Shown piece after piece: positions 1-9,060 of a stretch of DNA of 64,000 nt (position 1 is its first letter; the number at the start of each line of letters is the position of its first letter). The stretch is from NCBI RefSeq assembly GCF_900608595.1, contig NZ_UWYY01000014.1, positions 124,001 to 188,000 on the forward strand, written 5' to 3'. The notes below the pieces were generated by a model. It saw only the letters and a program-made list of their open reading frames with translations, was not told where the DNA came from and did no database searches. A program made the translations under genes and the position numbers. This stretch comes from Promicromonospora panici. Its GTDB lineage: Bacteria > Actinomycetota > Actinomycetes > Actinomycetales > Cellulomonadaceae.

Positions 1-2
1 AC

Positions 3-350
3 GTCCCCCGCCGTCGCGCGCTGCTGCTCGCCACGGTGCTGGGTGACCAGGGCGCGCAAGACGTCGAGAACGCCATCGGCGGGTCAGGCGTCGCGTGGGG
101 CAAGGTGCTGCTCACGAGCATGCCGCGCACCACTTTGCACCGTGTGAACAAGGCGCTGACGCACCGGTTCATCCAGAAGCAGATCGCCAAGCAGGGCAGC
201 CTGCTGCTCGGCCGCATCCTGCCGTTCGGCATCGGCGCGGCGGTGGGCTTCTTCGGCGCGCGCGCCCTCGGTCACACCGTGATCGGCCAGTCTCGCGTCG
301 CGTTCGGCGCTCCGCCGGAGCATTTTCCCCGCGTCATCGAGCAGAAGTAA
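3..350 (+). CDS. C-terminal part of an EcsC-like hypothetical protein (5' truncated by window edge)
   Basis: The reading frame is open from the first bases of the window and stops with TAA at 350, so only the C-terminal ~115 residues are visible. The piece has a basic helix (FIQKQIAKQG), then a Gly/Ala-rich hydrophobic stretch (ILPFGIGAAVGFFGARALG), and ends in VIGQSRVAFG and a short tail. That layout resembles the end of EcsC-family proteins, where a hydrophobic glycine-rich helix precedes a conserved Ala/Arg region. The family call is tentative because the diagnostic N-terminal part is outside the window. The next gene is about 55 nt downstream in the same direction but appears to have its own promoter. 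Confidence 0.5.
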   Translation, partial: VPRRRALLLATVLGDQGAQDVENAIGGSGVAWGKVLLTSMPRTTLHRVNKALTHRFIQKQIAKQGSLLLGRILPFGIGAAVGFFGARALGHTVIGQSRVAFGAPPEHFPRVIEQK

Positions 351-391
351 ACAAATATCACAACCGCTGGGCGGGATGACGGCACCCTGTC

Positions 392-397
392 TAGGCT
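392..397 (+). promoter_or_regulatory. -10 box (TAGGCT) of a leaderless promoter for rocD
   Basis: TAGGCT fits the actinobacterial -10 pattern TAnnnT. It ends 8 nt before the ATG at 406, so transcription would begin at or next to the start codon. No Shine-Dalgarno sequence precedes this ATG. The same hexamer at the same relative position precedes the next gene. A -35 box is not convincing. Confidence 0.5.
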
Positions 398-405
398 TGC
401 GATCC

Positions 406-1917
<1,512 letters not shown>

Positions 1918-1920
1918 GCG

Positions 1921-1926
1921 TAGGCT
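1921..1926 (+). promoter_or_regulatory. -10 box (TAGGCT) of a leaderless promoter for the AspT-type aminotransferase
   Basis: TAGGCT lies directly after the rocD stop codon and ends 7 nt before the GTG at 1934. This places the likely transcription start at the start codon. It supports separate transcription from rocD and the choice of GTG 1934. Confidence 0.5.
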
Positions 1927-1933
1927 CCCGGGG

Positions 1934-3208
1934 GTGACCACTACGACGTCGTCCCACACCACCGTTATGCTCCCGGCGCTCTCCGAGCTACAGCAGGCCT
2001 ACGCCGAGCTTCAGGCCAAGGGCCTGAAGCTGGACCTCACGCGCGGCAAGCCGTCGGCCGAGCAGCTCGACCTCGCCGAGCCCATGCTGGCCCTGCCCGG
2101 GATCGGCGTGCACGCCGACGACACGGGCACCGATGTGCGCAACTACGGCGGGCTGGACGGCGGCCTCGCGATCCGGCGCATCTTCGCCGAGCTCCTGGAC
2201 GTGCCGGTGGAGCAGCTCCTCGCGGGGGGCAACGCCTCGCTCACCACCATGCACGACGTCGTCACCTTCGCCGAGCTGTTCGGCTTCCCCGAGTCGCCCA
2301 AGCCGTGGGCGCGCGAGGACAAGGTGCGCTGGATCTGCCCGGTGCCGGGCTACGACCGCCACTTCACGATCTGCGAGGCGCTGGGCATCGAGATGATCCC
2401 GGTCCCGATGACGCCGGACGGACCGGACGCCGAGGCCGTGGCCGCGCTCGTCGCGGAGGACCCCACCATCAAGGGCATGTGGGCGGTCCCGACCTACTCG
2501 AACCCGGACGGTGCCGTCATCACGGAGGACGTCGCCCGCGCGCTCGTCTCGATGCCCGCCGCCGCACCGGACTTCCGCATCCTGTGGGACAACGCCTACG
2601 CCGTGCACCACCTGACCGACGACGAGGTGACCAGCCCGAACGCCATCGCACTGGCCGCCGAGGCCGGCCACCCGGACCGCGTGATCCTGTTCGCGTCCAC
2701 GTCCAAGGTCACGTTCGCGGGCGCGGGCGTCGCGTTCCTCGGCAGCTCGGCGGCCAACATCGCCTGGTACAAGAAGCACCTGTCGGCGGCGTCGATCGGC
2801 CCGGACAAGCTCAACCACCTGCGGCACTCGATGTTCTTCGGCTCGGCCGACGGCGTGCGCGAGCACATGCGCAAGCACCGCGAGATTCTGGCGCCCAAGT
2901 TCGAGGCGGTAGCGCAGATCCTGACCGAGCGCCTGGGCGGGTACGGCATCGCGTCGTGGACGGAGCCGAAGGGCGGCTACTTCGTGTCGCTCGACGTCGC
3001 GCCGGGCACCGCGTCCCGCGTGGTGCAGCTGGCCAAGGAGGCCGGGATCGCTCTCACGCCGGCAGGCGCTACCCACCCGTACGGCAAGGACCCGGAGAAC
3101 AAGAACGTGCGCCTCGCACCGTCGATGCCTCCGCTCGACGAGGTCCGCACGGCGATGGACGGCGTAGCGACCTGCGTCCTGCTAGCGGCAGCCGAAACTG
3201 CGAAGTAG
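1934..3208 (+). CDS. aspT: Aspartate aminotransferase of the corynebacterial AspT type
   Basis: This is a 424-residue PLP enzyme of the actinobacterial AspT class, distinct from E. coli AspC, that interconverts aspartate and 2-oxoglutarate with oxaloacetate and glutamate. Visible marks are the N-terminal LDLTRGKPSAEQLDL, the NYGGLDG glycine motif, PTYSNPDG, WDNAYAVHHL (the Asp/Tyr pair that binds the PLP ring) and the Schiff-base lysine K258 in FASTSKVTFAGAG. The frame is open far upstream into rocD. GTG 1934 is chosen because a -10 box lies 7 nt before it. The next in-frame ATG (1967) would also leave the fold intact. The gene converges on usp, with a long hairpin between them. Confidence 0.82.
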   Translation: MTTTTSSHTTVMLPALSELQQAYAELQAKGLKLDLTRGKPSAEQLDLAEPMLALPGIGVHADDTGTDVRNYGGLDGGLAIRRIFAELLDVPVEQLLAGGNASLTTMHDVVTFAELFGFPESPKPWAREDKVRWICPVPGYDRHFTICEALGIEMIPVPMTPDGPDAEAVAALVAEDPTIKGMWAVPTYSNPDGAVITEDVARALVSMPAAAPDFRILWDNAYAVHHLTDDEVTSPNAIALAAEAGHPDRVILFASTSKVTFAGAGVAFLGSSAANIAWYKKHLSAASIGPDKLNHLRHSMFFGSADGVREHMRKHREILAPKFEAVAQILTERLGGYGIASWTEPKGGYFVSLDVAPGTASRVVQLAKEAGIALTPAGATHPYGKDPENKNVRLAPSMPPLDEVRTAMDGVATCVLLAAAETAK

Positions 3209-3209
3209 C

Positions 3210-3272
3210 TGTTGTGGGCGTGATCGTTGCGCCTAGAACGGCCACGTAGTCGCAACGATCACGCCCACAACA
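3210..3272. terminator. Perfect 22-bp hairpin between convergent genes
   Basis: Arms 3210-3231 and 3251-3272 are exact reverse complements (22/22) around a 19-nt loop. The left arm starts right after the aspT stop (3208) and the right arm ends 7 nt before the usp stop codon (3280-3282), so it can end transcription from both sides. There is no U-tract, as is common for actinobacterial terminators. Confidence 0.75.
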
Positions 3273-3279
3273 AACTGCG

Positions 3280-4260
3280 TCAGTCCGGGCAGTGTTTGTT
3301 GACCACCAGGACCGGGCACGCCGAGTGGTGCAGCACCGCCTGGCTCGTCGAACCGAGCAGCAGCCCCCGGAACCCGCCCCGGCCGCGTGAGCCCACCACC
3401 AGCAGGTCCGACGCCGTGGAGAACTCCGTGAGCAGCTCCGCACCCGTGCCGTCCAGCACGATCCGCCGGATCCGCAGCCCGGGGTTCTCGGCCTCGTACC
3501 GGTCGATCAGGACGTCCATGCCGGCCCCGATGTCGGCCAGGACCTGCTCGCGGTCGATGGCGGAAGGCAGCCACGCCAGCATCCCGGCGTTGCCCACGGG
3601 AACTCCGGTGACGGCGGTCAGCTCGGCGCCCCACGCGTTGGCCTGCTCTATCGCGTGCTGCAGCGCTCGCTCGGCCTGCGGGGACCCGTCCACACCCACG
3701 ACTATGCGGCGCACCTCGCGGATCTCGGCGGCCCCGGGTGCCACGGCCACCGGCTCGGTGCCGGACGCCGCCGGGCCGCCGGTGCCGCCGTCGGGCACGC
3801 TCCAGGAGACGCCGCGGTTGGCCTCGGCGCGCAACGGCACCACGACCACGGGGCAGCGCGCGTGCGCGGGCAGCGCGGAGGACACCGTACCCAGCAGGCG
3901 TTCCGTGAACCCACCCTTGCCGCGCGTGCCGACGACGGCCAGGCCGTAGTCGGCGGACAGCTCGACGAGCACGCCTGCCGCATCACCGGTGGCGACCTCC
4001 GTCGTGGCGCGCACCCCGGCGTCCGCGACGCGGGCCTCAGCCTCGACGAGGACCGACTTGGCGCCCTCCTGGATGGTCGTGTCGTCGAGAGCGGCATACC
4101 CGCCGTCGAGCGACGCCGCCGTGAACGACGGCAAGGAATAGCTGCACACGATGTGCAGTGACCAGCCCACACGGTGTGCGTACGCGGTGGCCCAGTCCAA
4201 CGCGTGGAGACTCGCGGCCGATCCGTCCACCCCGACCAGTACGACCTCGGATCGTGTCAT
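3280..4260 (-). CDS. Universal stress protein with two UspA domains
   Basis: This 326-residue protein carries two tandem UspA domains (about residues 5-150 and 185-322). Each begins with a hydrophobic strand and GVDGS and ends with a nucleotide-binding loop of the form G-x2-G-x9-G-[ST]. The loops are GTRGKGG...GTVSSA and GSRGRGG...GSTSQA, so both halves should bind ATP. It is cytoplasmic. The start MTRSEVVLVGVDGS is preceded by GAAAGGG at suitable spacing, which is preferred over an ATG 13 codons upstream. Tandem-domain USPs of this type are usually dormancy- or hypoxia-linked in actinobacteria, but no regulatory site was seen here. Confidence 0.9.
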   Translation of the reverse strand: MTRSEVVLVGVDGSAASLHALDWATAYAHRVGWSLHIVCSYSLPSFTAASLDGGYAALDDTTIQEGAKSVLVEAEARVADAGVRATTEVATGDAAGVLVELSADYGLAVVGTRGKGGFTERLLGTVSSALPAHARCPVVVVPLRAEANRGVSWSVPDGGTGGPAASGTEPVAVAPGAAEIREVRRIVVGVDGSPQAERALQHAIEQANAWGAELTAVTGVPVGNAGMLAWLPSAIDREQVLADIGAGMDVLIDRYEAENPGLRIRRIVLDGTGAELLTEFSTASDLLVVGSRGRGGFRGLLLGSTSQAVLHHSACPVLVVNKHCPD

Positions 4261-4361
4261 CGCCAGCCCTTTCTTCGGCAGTGCACCATTGCACTCCAAC
4301 GCTACCGGCGGCGCGCTGGTTATGGGTGTCCGGTGGCAAAAAGACTGCAGGAAAATGGCAA

Positions 4362-4433
4362 AGCAGAGATCGACGAAGTAGAGCGCCTGTCCAAGTCTTT
4401 CCGGACAAGCGCTCTACTTCGTCGATCTCTGCT
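4362..4433. repeat. Long hairpin, family A (31-bp arms), probable terminator
   Basis: Arms 4362-4392 and 4403-4433 pair over 31 bp with a single G-T wobble around a 10-nt loop. It lies just past the stop of the NlpC/P60 gene and upstream of usp, so it would terminate the former. The inner 19 nt of the left arm (cgaagtagagcgcctgtcc) recur exactly in the hairpin at 8469-8551, so the two are copies of one repeat family and not independent terminators. Confidence 0.8.
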
Positions 4434-4454
4434 GTGCAGTTCTGCGCGGCTGGA

Positions 4455-5240
4455 TCAGCCCATGCGGACGAACGTCGGGTTCGACTGCCAGATGGGGCGG
4501 AAGTCGACCACGGTGCCCGGCTTGGAGGCGTCGATCATGGTGTTGCCGCCGGCGTAGATCGAGACGTGCCCGGGCGTCCACATGAGGTCGCCAGGCTGCG
4601 CCTCCGAGGCCGGCACGGTGGTGCCGTAGCCCGGCTGCGCGGACGACGAGTGCGGCAGGCTGATACCGAGCTGGCCGTAGACGTAGGCGGTGAACCCTGA
4701 GCAGTCGAAGCCGCTCGGCGAGGATCCGCCGGAGACGTAGGGCACACCGACGTAGCGGCTCGCGATCGAGATCACGGAGTTGCCGATCGCCGATGCGGGA
4801 ACGTCGACCGAGGTCGAGACGGTGCTCGCGGCGGCCTCAGCGGCCTCTGCGGCGGCAGCATCGGCGGCCTCAGCGGCTTCCTCGGCGGCGAGCTCTGCCT
4901 GGTAGTCCTCGTTCTCGGCCGCCGAGACCACGGAGACCGCGGTCTTCTCGACGTTGAGCTCGGCATCGGCGGCGACGCTCACCACGGGAGCGTTGGCCAG
5001 CGCCTCCCGGGCCTGCGACGTCAGCGCGTTGAGGTCCACCGAGTTCATCTTGGCGTGGCCGGTCTCCACCGGAGCCGCCTGGGCGGCCATCGCGCCACCG
5101 AAGGTCGAGACGAGAAGCGCACCACCGGCAGCTGCGACAGCGGTACGGCGACCGACTGCGGCGTTCTGGGCAAACTCGGTGAGCGGAGTCACGGGTCGGC
5201 GCGCAGCCCGATGGCGCGCGCTGGTCGTACGTGCAGTCAC
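4455..5240 (-). CDS. Secreted NlpC/P60 cell-wall endopeptidase
   Basis: This 261-residue exported peptidoglycan hydrolase probably cleaves stem-peptide bonds. After a basic N-terminus there is a hydrophobic signal segment (about residues 32-57, ending AAQAAP). An Ala/Glu-rich helical linker follows (about 110-145). The C-terminal NlpC/P60 domain has catalytic C180 in GFDCSGF and H225 in PGHVSIY. Start GTG 5240 is chosen for the strong AAGGAG at 8 nt spacing. Upstream in-frame codons fall inside the riboswitch. Expression is predicted to respond to c-di-AMP through the leader at 5258-5426, as for cell-wall hydrolases of other actinobacteria. It is followed by the 4362-4433 hairpin. Confidence 0.9.
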   Translation of the reverse strand: MTARTTSARHRAARRPVTPLTEFAQNAAVGRRTAVAAAGGALLVSTFGGAMAAQAAPVETGHAKMNSVDLNALTSQAREALANAPVVSVAADAELNVEKTAVSVVSAAENEDYQAELAAEEAAEAADAAAAEAAEAAASTVSTSVDVPASAIGNSVISIASRYVGVPYVSGGSSPSGFDCSGFTAYVYGQLGISLPHSSSAQPGYGTTVPASEAQPGDLMWTPGHVSIYAGGNTMIDASKPGTVVDFRPIWQSNPTFVRMG

Positions 5241-5257
5241 GTAGTACCTCTCCTTGA

Positions 5258-5426
5258 ACGCCTTCGAGGTCAGCTGTCGGGTTCGGGTGGGAGAAATCAC
5301 CCGGCCGTGCGATCCCGAAGGATTGCCCGGCTTCACCCCTAGGACGCGCCCTGGCGCCCGATGGTGGGTCCCCCGCCTCTGTCATGCGGTCGTTTTGGGG
5401 CCCCGGCCGGTGACAGAGTTCGGCGT
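5258..5426 (-). promoter_or_regulatory. c-di-AMP riboswitch (ydaO/yuaA type) in the NlpC/P60 leader
   Basis: Read on the minus strand, the leader shows the conserved blocks of the actinobacterial ydaO class in order. These are CTGTC, then GACAGAGGCGGGGGACCCA, GGGGTGAAGCC, CCGGGCAATCC, and the 3' block CCCGAACCCGACAGCTGACC followed by TCGAAGGCGTT. The outer helix can form between ACGCC (5426-5422) and GGCGT (5262-5258), with CTGTC pairing to GACAG. The 3' boundary is 17 nt before the start codon, close to the Shine-Dalgarno sequence. This class binds c-di-AMP and normally turns expression off. The 160 nt further upstream (to 5585) should hold the promoter, but I see no clear -35/-10 pair. Confidence 0.92.
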
Positions 5427-5585
5427 CCGTCCGAGGACTCCCACGAATAGCTCCGCGGGAGCGATCCGAACGTACCGGACCTCACCCGCAATGTCACGTT
5501 CCGGCAACGAATGCCATGACGTGTCGGAACTGCGGCGTCACCTTTCCGGCAAAGCGGACGGTTCGGACGAGGCTCCGACAGCCTC

Positions 5586-6302
5586 TCAGGCGGTCGCGAC
5601 GAAGAGGTGGCGGGCCAGGTCCTCACCGAGCTCGAGCGCCGTCGTGGCGCCGTCGACGGTCACCGTGTAGGTCCCGTCGGTGTGCTCGGCGGTGATCCGG
5701 GAGCCGGGCACCAGGCCGGCGTCGGACAGGCGGGCGAGCAGCTCGACGTCGGTCTGCAGCGGCTCCGCGATGCGGGTGAGCGACGCCGCCAGCGGCTCGC
5801 CCTTGATGCCCTTCTTGGCCGCGGCCTCGAACGCCGACGGCAGCGAGATGACGCCGGTCAGGAACGGCACGTCGGTGTAGGCCTCGCCGAGCTCGGACAG
5901 GCCGGGGATCGGGTTGCCGTACGGGTCGTGGTGCGGGTGGTCGAGCAGCCCCACCAGGCGCTTCTCCACGAGGTCGCTCATCACGTGCTCCCAGCGGCAG
6001 GCCTCGACGTGCACGTGCTCCCAGTCGAGCTTGATGACGTCGGTGAGCAGGCGCTCCGCAAGACGGTGCTTGCGCATCACGCGCATCGCCTTCTCGTGGC
6101 CCAGCTCGGTCAGCTCGAGGTGGCGGTCGCCGGTCACGATCACGAGACCGTCGCGTTCCATGCGCGCGACGGTCTGCGACACCGTCGGACCGGAGTGCCC
6201 CAGACGCTCCGCGATGCGCGCGCGCAGGGGCGTGATGCCCTCCTCGTCGAGCTCGTAGATCGTCTTGAGGTACATCTCGGTGGTGTCGATCAGATCCGTC
6301 AC
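5586..6302 (-). CDS. ideR: Iron-dependent repressor IdeR/DtxR
   Basis: This 238-residue metal-activated repressor of iron uptake and storage genes has an N-terminal winged helix with the recognition region SGPTVSQTVARMERDGL. A dimerisation and metal-binding domain follows, then a C-terminal SH3-like domain. With GTG 6302 as start, the DtxR metal ligands fall exactly on their usual numbers: M10, H79, E83, H98, C102, E105 and H106. GGGAG lies 6 nt before this GTG. The in-frame ATG at 6317 would shift the numbering by five and has no ribosome site, so 6302 is preferred. The gene is divergent from serC, sharing an 83-nt region. No obvious iron box (TTAGGTTAGGCT-like) was found there. Confidence 0.93.
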   Translation of the reverse strand: MTDLIDTTEMYLKTIYELDEEGITPLRARIAERLGHSGPTVSQTVARMERDGLVIVTGDRHLELTELGHEKAMRVMRKHRLAERLLTDVIKLDWEHVHVEACRWEHVMSDLVEKRLVGLLDHPHHDPYGNPIPGLSELGEAYTDVPFLTGVISLPSAFEAAAKKGIKGEPLAASLTRIAEPLQTDVELLARLSDAGLVPGSRITAEHTDGTYTVTVDGATTALELGEDLARHLFVATA

Positions 6303-6373
6303 GTCAGCTCCCGTCATGCGCGCAGCCGCCCAGTCGCCCTGGACTCGTGCGGCCCGGGCGTCGGCCCAGGTCC

Positions 6374-6379
6374 TAGTCT
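6374..6379 (+). promoter_or_regulatory. -10 box (TAGTCT) of a leaderless promoter for serC
   Basis: TAGTCT ends 6 nt before the GTG start at 6386, giving a transcription start at or beside the initiation codon. There is no Shine-Dalgarno sequence in this gap. The box lies in the short divergent region shared with ideR. Confidence 0.5.
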
Positions 6380-6385
6380 AGTTCT

Positions 6386-7495
6386 GTGCCACTGACAATC
6401 CCGACACACCTGCTGCCCGCCGACGGCCGATTCGGCTCCGGCCCTTCCAAGGTGCGCCCCGGCCAGGTCGATCATCTCGTGGCGAACGCGCACGTGCTCG
6501 GTACGTCACACCGGCGTCCGCCGGTGAAGGACCTGGTACGCCGCATTCGTGAGGGTGTCACGGAGCTGCTCGGCGCGCCCGACGGGTACGAGGTGGTGCT
6601 CGGCAACGGTGGCTCCACCGCCTTCTGGGACGTCGCGACGCTCTGCCTCGTGGAGCGCAAGGCGCAGCACGCGGCCTTCGGCGAGTTCGGCGGCAAGTTC
6701 GCCACAGCGACGTCGCGCGCGCCGTTTCTCAAGCCCTCCCAGGTGATCTCCGCGGAGCCGGGCTCGGTCGCCTACCTCGCGGCGTCCGACGACGTCGACA
6801 CCTACGCGACCCCGCACAACGAGACCTCGACGGGGGCGATGGCGCCGGTGCTGCGGCCCGCCGGGCCCGACGGCGCCATCCTGCTCACGGACGCGACGTC
6901 CGGTGCCGGTGCACTACCCGTGGACCTGAACCAGACCGACGCCTACTACTTCGCCCCGCAGAAGGCGTTCGCGGCCGACGGCGGCCTCTGGCTCGCCGTC
7001 CTGTCCCCCGCTGCGGTCGAGCGCGCCGCGCGCATCGAGGCCTCGGGACGCTGGGTGCCGGAGTTCCTGTCCCTGACGACGGCGATCGAGAACTCGCGGC
7101 AGGACCAGACCCTCAACACACCCGCCGTCGCGACCCTGCTGCTCCTGGCCGACCAGGTGGAATGGCTGATCGCCCAGGGCGGGCTCGAGTGGTCGACGAA
7201 GCGCTGCGCGACATCCGCCGAGATCCTCTACTCGTGGGCCGAGGCCCGCGAGTGGGCGACGCCGTTCGTAACACGCCCCGAGGAGCGGTCCACGGTGGTC
7301 GGCACCATCGATCTGGCCGACGAGGTCGACGCCGGCCGGGTGATCGCCGAGCTGAGCGCGAACGGCGTCCAGGACGTGTTCGCGTACCGGAAGCTGGGGC
7401 GCAACCAGCTGCGGGTCGGGATGTTCCCCGCAGTCGACCCGGAAGACGTCGCGGCACTCACTGCCTGCGTCGACTACCTCGTCGAAACCTTCTGA
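6386..7495 (+). CDS. serC: Phosphoserine aminotransferase (SerC, actinobacterial type)
   Basis: This 369-residue class V PLP aminotransferase catalyses the second step of serine synthesis (3-phosphohydroxypyruvate plus glutamate to phosphoserine). It begins with LPADGRFGSGPSKVRP, typical of the long actinobacterial SerC branch. It shows GTSHRRPPVKDLV, LGNGGSTAFWD, the PLP-binding Asp in LLTDATSGAG, and the Schiff-base lysine K193 in FAPQKAFAADGG. The C-terminus carries the small domain with YRKLGRNQLRVGMFP. Length is normal for the family. The GTG start follows a -10 box by 6 nt, consistent with a leaderless message. Confidence 0.93.
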   Translation: MPLTIPTHLLPADGRFGSGPSKVRPGQVDHLVANAHVLGTSHRRPPVKDLVRRIREGVTELLGAPDGYEVVLGNGGSTAFWDVATLCLVERKAQHAAFGEFGGKFATATSRAPFLKPSQVISAEPGSVAYLAASDDVDTYATPHNETSTGAMAPVLRPAGPDGAILLTDATSGAGALPVDLNQTDAYYFAPQKAFAADGGLWLAVLSPAAVERAARIEASGRWVPEFLSLTTAIENSRQDQTLNTPAVATLLLLADQVEWLIAQGGLEWSTKRCATSAEILYSWAEAREWATPFVTRPEERSTVVGTIDLADEVDAGRVIAELSANGVQDVFAYRKLGRNQLRVGMFPAVDPEDVAALTACVDYLVETF

Positions 7496-7543
7496 CCAGC
7501 GCGATCACGTCCGCAATATCCCTCGCATGGGTAGTTCTGCCTA

Positions 7544-7572
7544 TTGTCCGGGGTACAGGGACTCTGTAACGT
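7544..7572 (+). promoter_or_regulatory. Candidate sigma-70-type promoter upstream of the MHYT gene
   Basis: TTGTCC (7544-7549) and TAACGT (7567-7572) are separated by exactly 17 nt, a plausible vegetative -35/-10 pair. A 42-nt leader follows before ATG 7615. It is only a sequence match. Confidence 0.35.
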
Positions 7573-7614
7573 TTCCGCAACAGTGGGAACCATTTCGAGG
7601 GGCTGTTCAACACC

Positions 7615-8466
7615 ATGCCAGTGATCGACCACTTCACATTCGGGATCATCACGCCGCTCCTGGCGTACGCGATCTCGTGCACCGGCGCAGCGACGGGCCT
7701 CGCGTGCACGTCTCGTGCCCGAGCAGCGTCGGGCGGCACGCGCGCGGCATGGCTCGTGTTCGGCGCCATCGCCCTCGGAGGCACAGGCATCTGGGTGATG
7801 CACTTCGTCGCCATGCTGGGTTTTTCCGCCTCCGGCGTGACCATCAGGTACAACATCCCCGAGACCCTCCTGAGCGCGGCGATCGCCATCGTCGTGGTCG
7901 GTGCGGGCCTCTTCATCACGGAGCTCGGCAAGCGCAAGCTCCCGGCGATGCTCGTCGGCGGTGCCCTCGCGGGTGCCGGCGTCGCGGCCATGCACTACAT
8001 GGGCATGGAAGCGATGGAGATGTCGGCGGACGTCGTCTACGACCCGACCTATGTGATCGCCTCGGTGGTCATCGCCATCGTCGCGGCCACCGCCGCGCTG
8101 TGGTGCACCGTGCACATCCGGGGCACGCTCGCCACGATCGTGGCCACTCTGGTCATGGGGATCGCCGTCACCGGCATGCACTACACCGGGATGGCCGGCG
8201 TCTCCGTGATCAACCCCGTGGAAAGCGTGCCGGCCGGCGCTTCCACCATGCAGCTGCTCGTGCCGCTCGTGATGGCGGTGAGCGTCGTGACGTTCCTGCT
8301 GATCCTCGGGATCGGCCTGTGGCCGACCGAGGACGAGCTGCGCACCCAGGCCGAGTTCGAGAACCGCCTCAAGGCGCACAGTGAGCAGGCCAAGCGGTTC
8401 GAGAACGTCCAGCAGGAGGTCCAGCCCGGACCCGGGCAGTTCGCGCAGACGCATCGCGCGCACTGA
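7615..8466 (+). CDS. MHYT-domain integral membrane protein (putative sensor)
   Basis: This 283-residue protein is mostly membrane-embedded, with about seven transmembrane helices. The three internal repeats each contain the MHYT signature: WVMHFVAM, AAMHYMGME and GMHYTGMA. In this family the Met/His residues are proposed to bind a metal, possibly copper, and to sense a diatomic gas or redox state. The short hydrophilic C-terminal tail (about 45 residues, Gln/Glu-rich) carries no GGDEF, EAL or kinase output domain, so the protein is a stand-alone sensor module or has another role. The ribosome site is weak (GAGGGG at 12 nt). A family A hairpin follows within 3 nt of the stop. Confidence 0.85.
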   Translation: MPVIDHFTFGIITPLLAYAISCTGAATGLACTSRARAASGGTRAAWLVFGAIALGGTGIWVMHFVAMLGFSASGVTIRYNIPETLLSAAIAIVVVGAGLFITELGKRKLPAMLVGGALAGAGVAAMHYMGMEAMEMSADVVYDPTYVIASVVIAIVAATAALWCTVHIRGTLATIVATLVMGIAVTGMHYTGMAGVSVINPVESVPAGASTMQLLVPLVMAVSVVTFLLILGIGLWPTEDELRTQAEFENRLKAHSEQAKRFENVQQEVQPGPGQFAQTHRAH

Positions 8467-8468
8467 GG

Positions 8469-8551
8469 TAGGTCCGCGAAGTAGAGCGCCTGTCCGAGTC
8501 TCGCCCGTCACCGGGGGCAGACTCGGACAGGCGCTCTACTTCGCGGACCTA
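8469..8551. repeat. Long perfect hairpin, family A (33-bp arms), probable terminator
   Basis: Arms 8469-8501 and 8519-8551 are exact reverse complements over 33 bp with a 17-nt loop. It starts 3 nt after the MHYT stop codon. Positions 8477-8495 match 4374-4392 of the earlier hairpin base for base. A further partial copy of the arm end (acttcgcggacc) follows to 8562. Confidence 0.82.
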
Positions 8552-8586
8552 CTTCGCGGACCGGGTGTGACCGCACCCACGTACCG

Positions 8587-8599
8587 TTAGCAAGGCTAA
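8587..8599. promoter_or_regulatory. Palindromic operator TTAGC-AAG-GCTAA for the MarR regulator
   Basis: This is a perfect 5-bp inverted repeat with a 3-bp spacer, immediately upstream of the -10 box of the marR-MFS operon. Palindromes of this form are typical MarR-family operators. The position between -35 and -10 would let the repressor block RNA polymerase, which suggests autoregulation together with control of the transporter. Confidence 0.72.
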
Positions 8600-8604
8600 T
8601 GACC

Positions 8605-8610
8605 TAGAAT
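8605..8610 (+). promoter_or_regulatory. -10 box (TAGAAT) of a leaderless promoter for marR
   Basis: TAGAAT is a near-consensus -10 hexamer ending 6 nt before GTG 8617. The message would be leaderless. It is directly adjacent to the palindrome at 8587-8599. Confidence 0.6.
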
Positions 8611-8616
8611 GGGTCG

Positions 8617-9060
8617 GTGTCGAGCTCCCGCAGATCCAGCCGAAGCCCGGCCACCGTCGGCGGCGACCTTCGTGTCGCCCTGACCCGCATCTCCCGCCGG
8701 CTGCGCGCCGAACGCGGCGAGGCCGACCTCCCCGAGGGCCAGTTCGGGATCCTGACGGTGCTGCACAAGCACGGCGAGATGTCCCCTGGTTCCCTCGCCG
8801 AGCACGAGCGGGTCCGGCCGCCGTCCATGACGCGGGCCGTGAACACGCTGGCCGAGCTCGGGCTCGTCGAGAAGGTGGAGCACGCGACGGACCGCCGCCA
8901 GGTCGTCGTCCGGCTCACCGCCGCCGGAGTGCGCGAGGTGGCCGAGACGCGCCGTCGTCGGGATGCGTGGCTCACCAAACAACTGTCCACCCTGACCGAA
9001 GAGGAGAGAGAGATCCTTGCGGGAGCCAGTGAGCTCCTCATCCGGATCGCCGCTCGATGA
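8617..9060 (+). CDS. MarR-family transcriptional regulator
   Basis: This 147-residue winged-helix regulator shows the MarR core: FGILTVLHKHGEMSPGSLAEHERV (helix-turn-helix entry), PPSMTRAVNTLAELGLVEK (recognition helix), then the wing with the conserved DRRQ and VRLTAAG. Flanking helices form the dimer interface. It most likely represses itself and the following transporter through the TTAGC/GCTAA palindrome and is released by a small toxic or phenolic ligand. The ligand is unknown. Its stop overlaps the start of the MFS gene (ATGA), so the two are translationally coupled. Confidence 0.9.
   Translation: MSSSRRSSRSPATVGGDLRVALTRISRRLRAERGEADLPEGQFGILTVLHKHGEMSPGSLAEHERVRPPSMTRAVNTLAELGLVEKVEHATDRRQVVVRLTAAGVREVAETRRRRDAWLTKQLSTLTEEEREILAGASELLIRIAAR

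Noticed and set aside
6303-6385. IdeR operator (iron box) between ideR and serC
   Set aside because: No match to the TTAGGTTAGGCTCACCTAA-type palindrome. The tag/cta repeats there are explained by the overlapping -10 regions.
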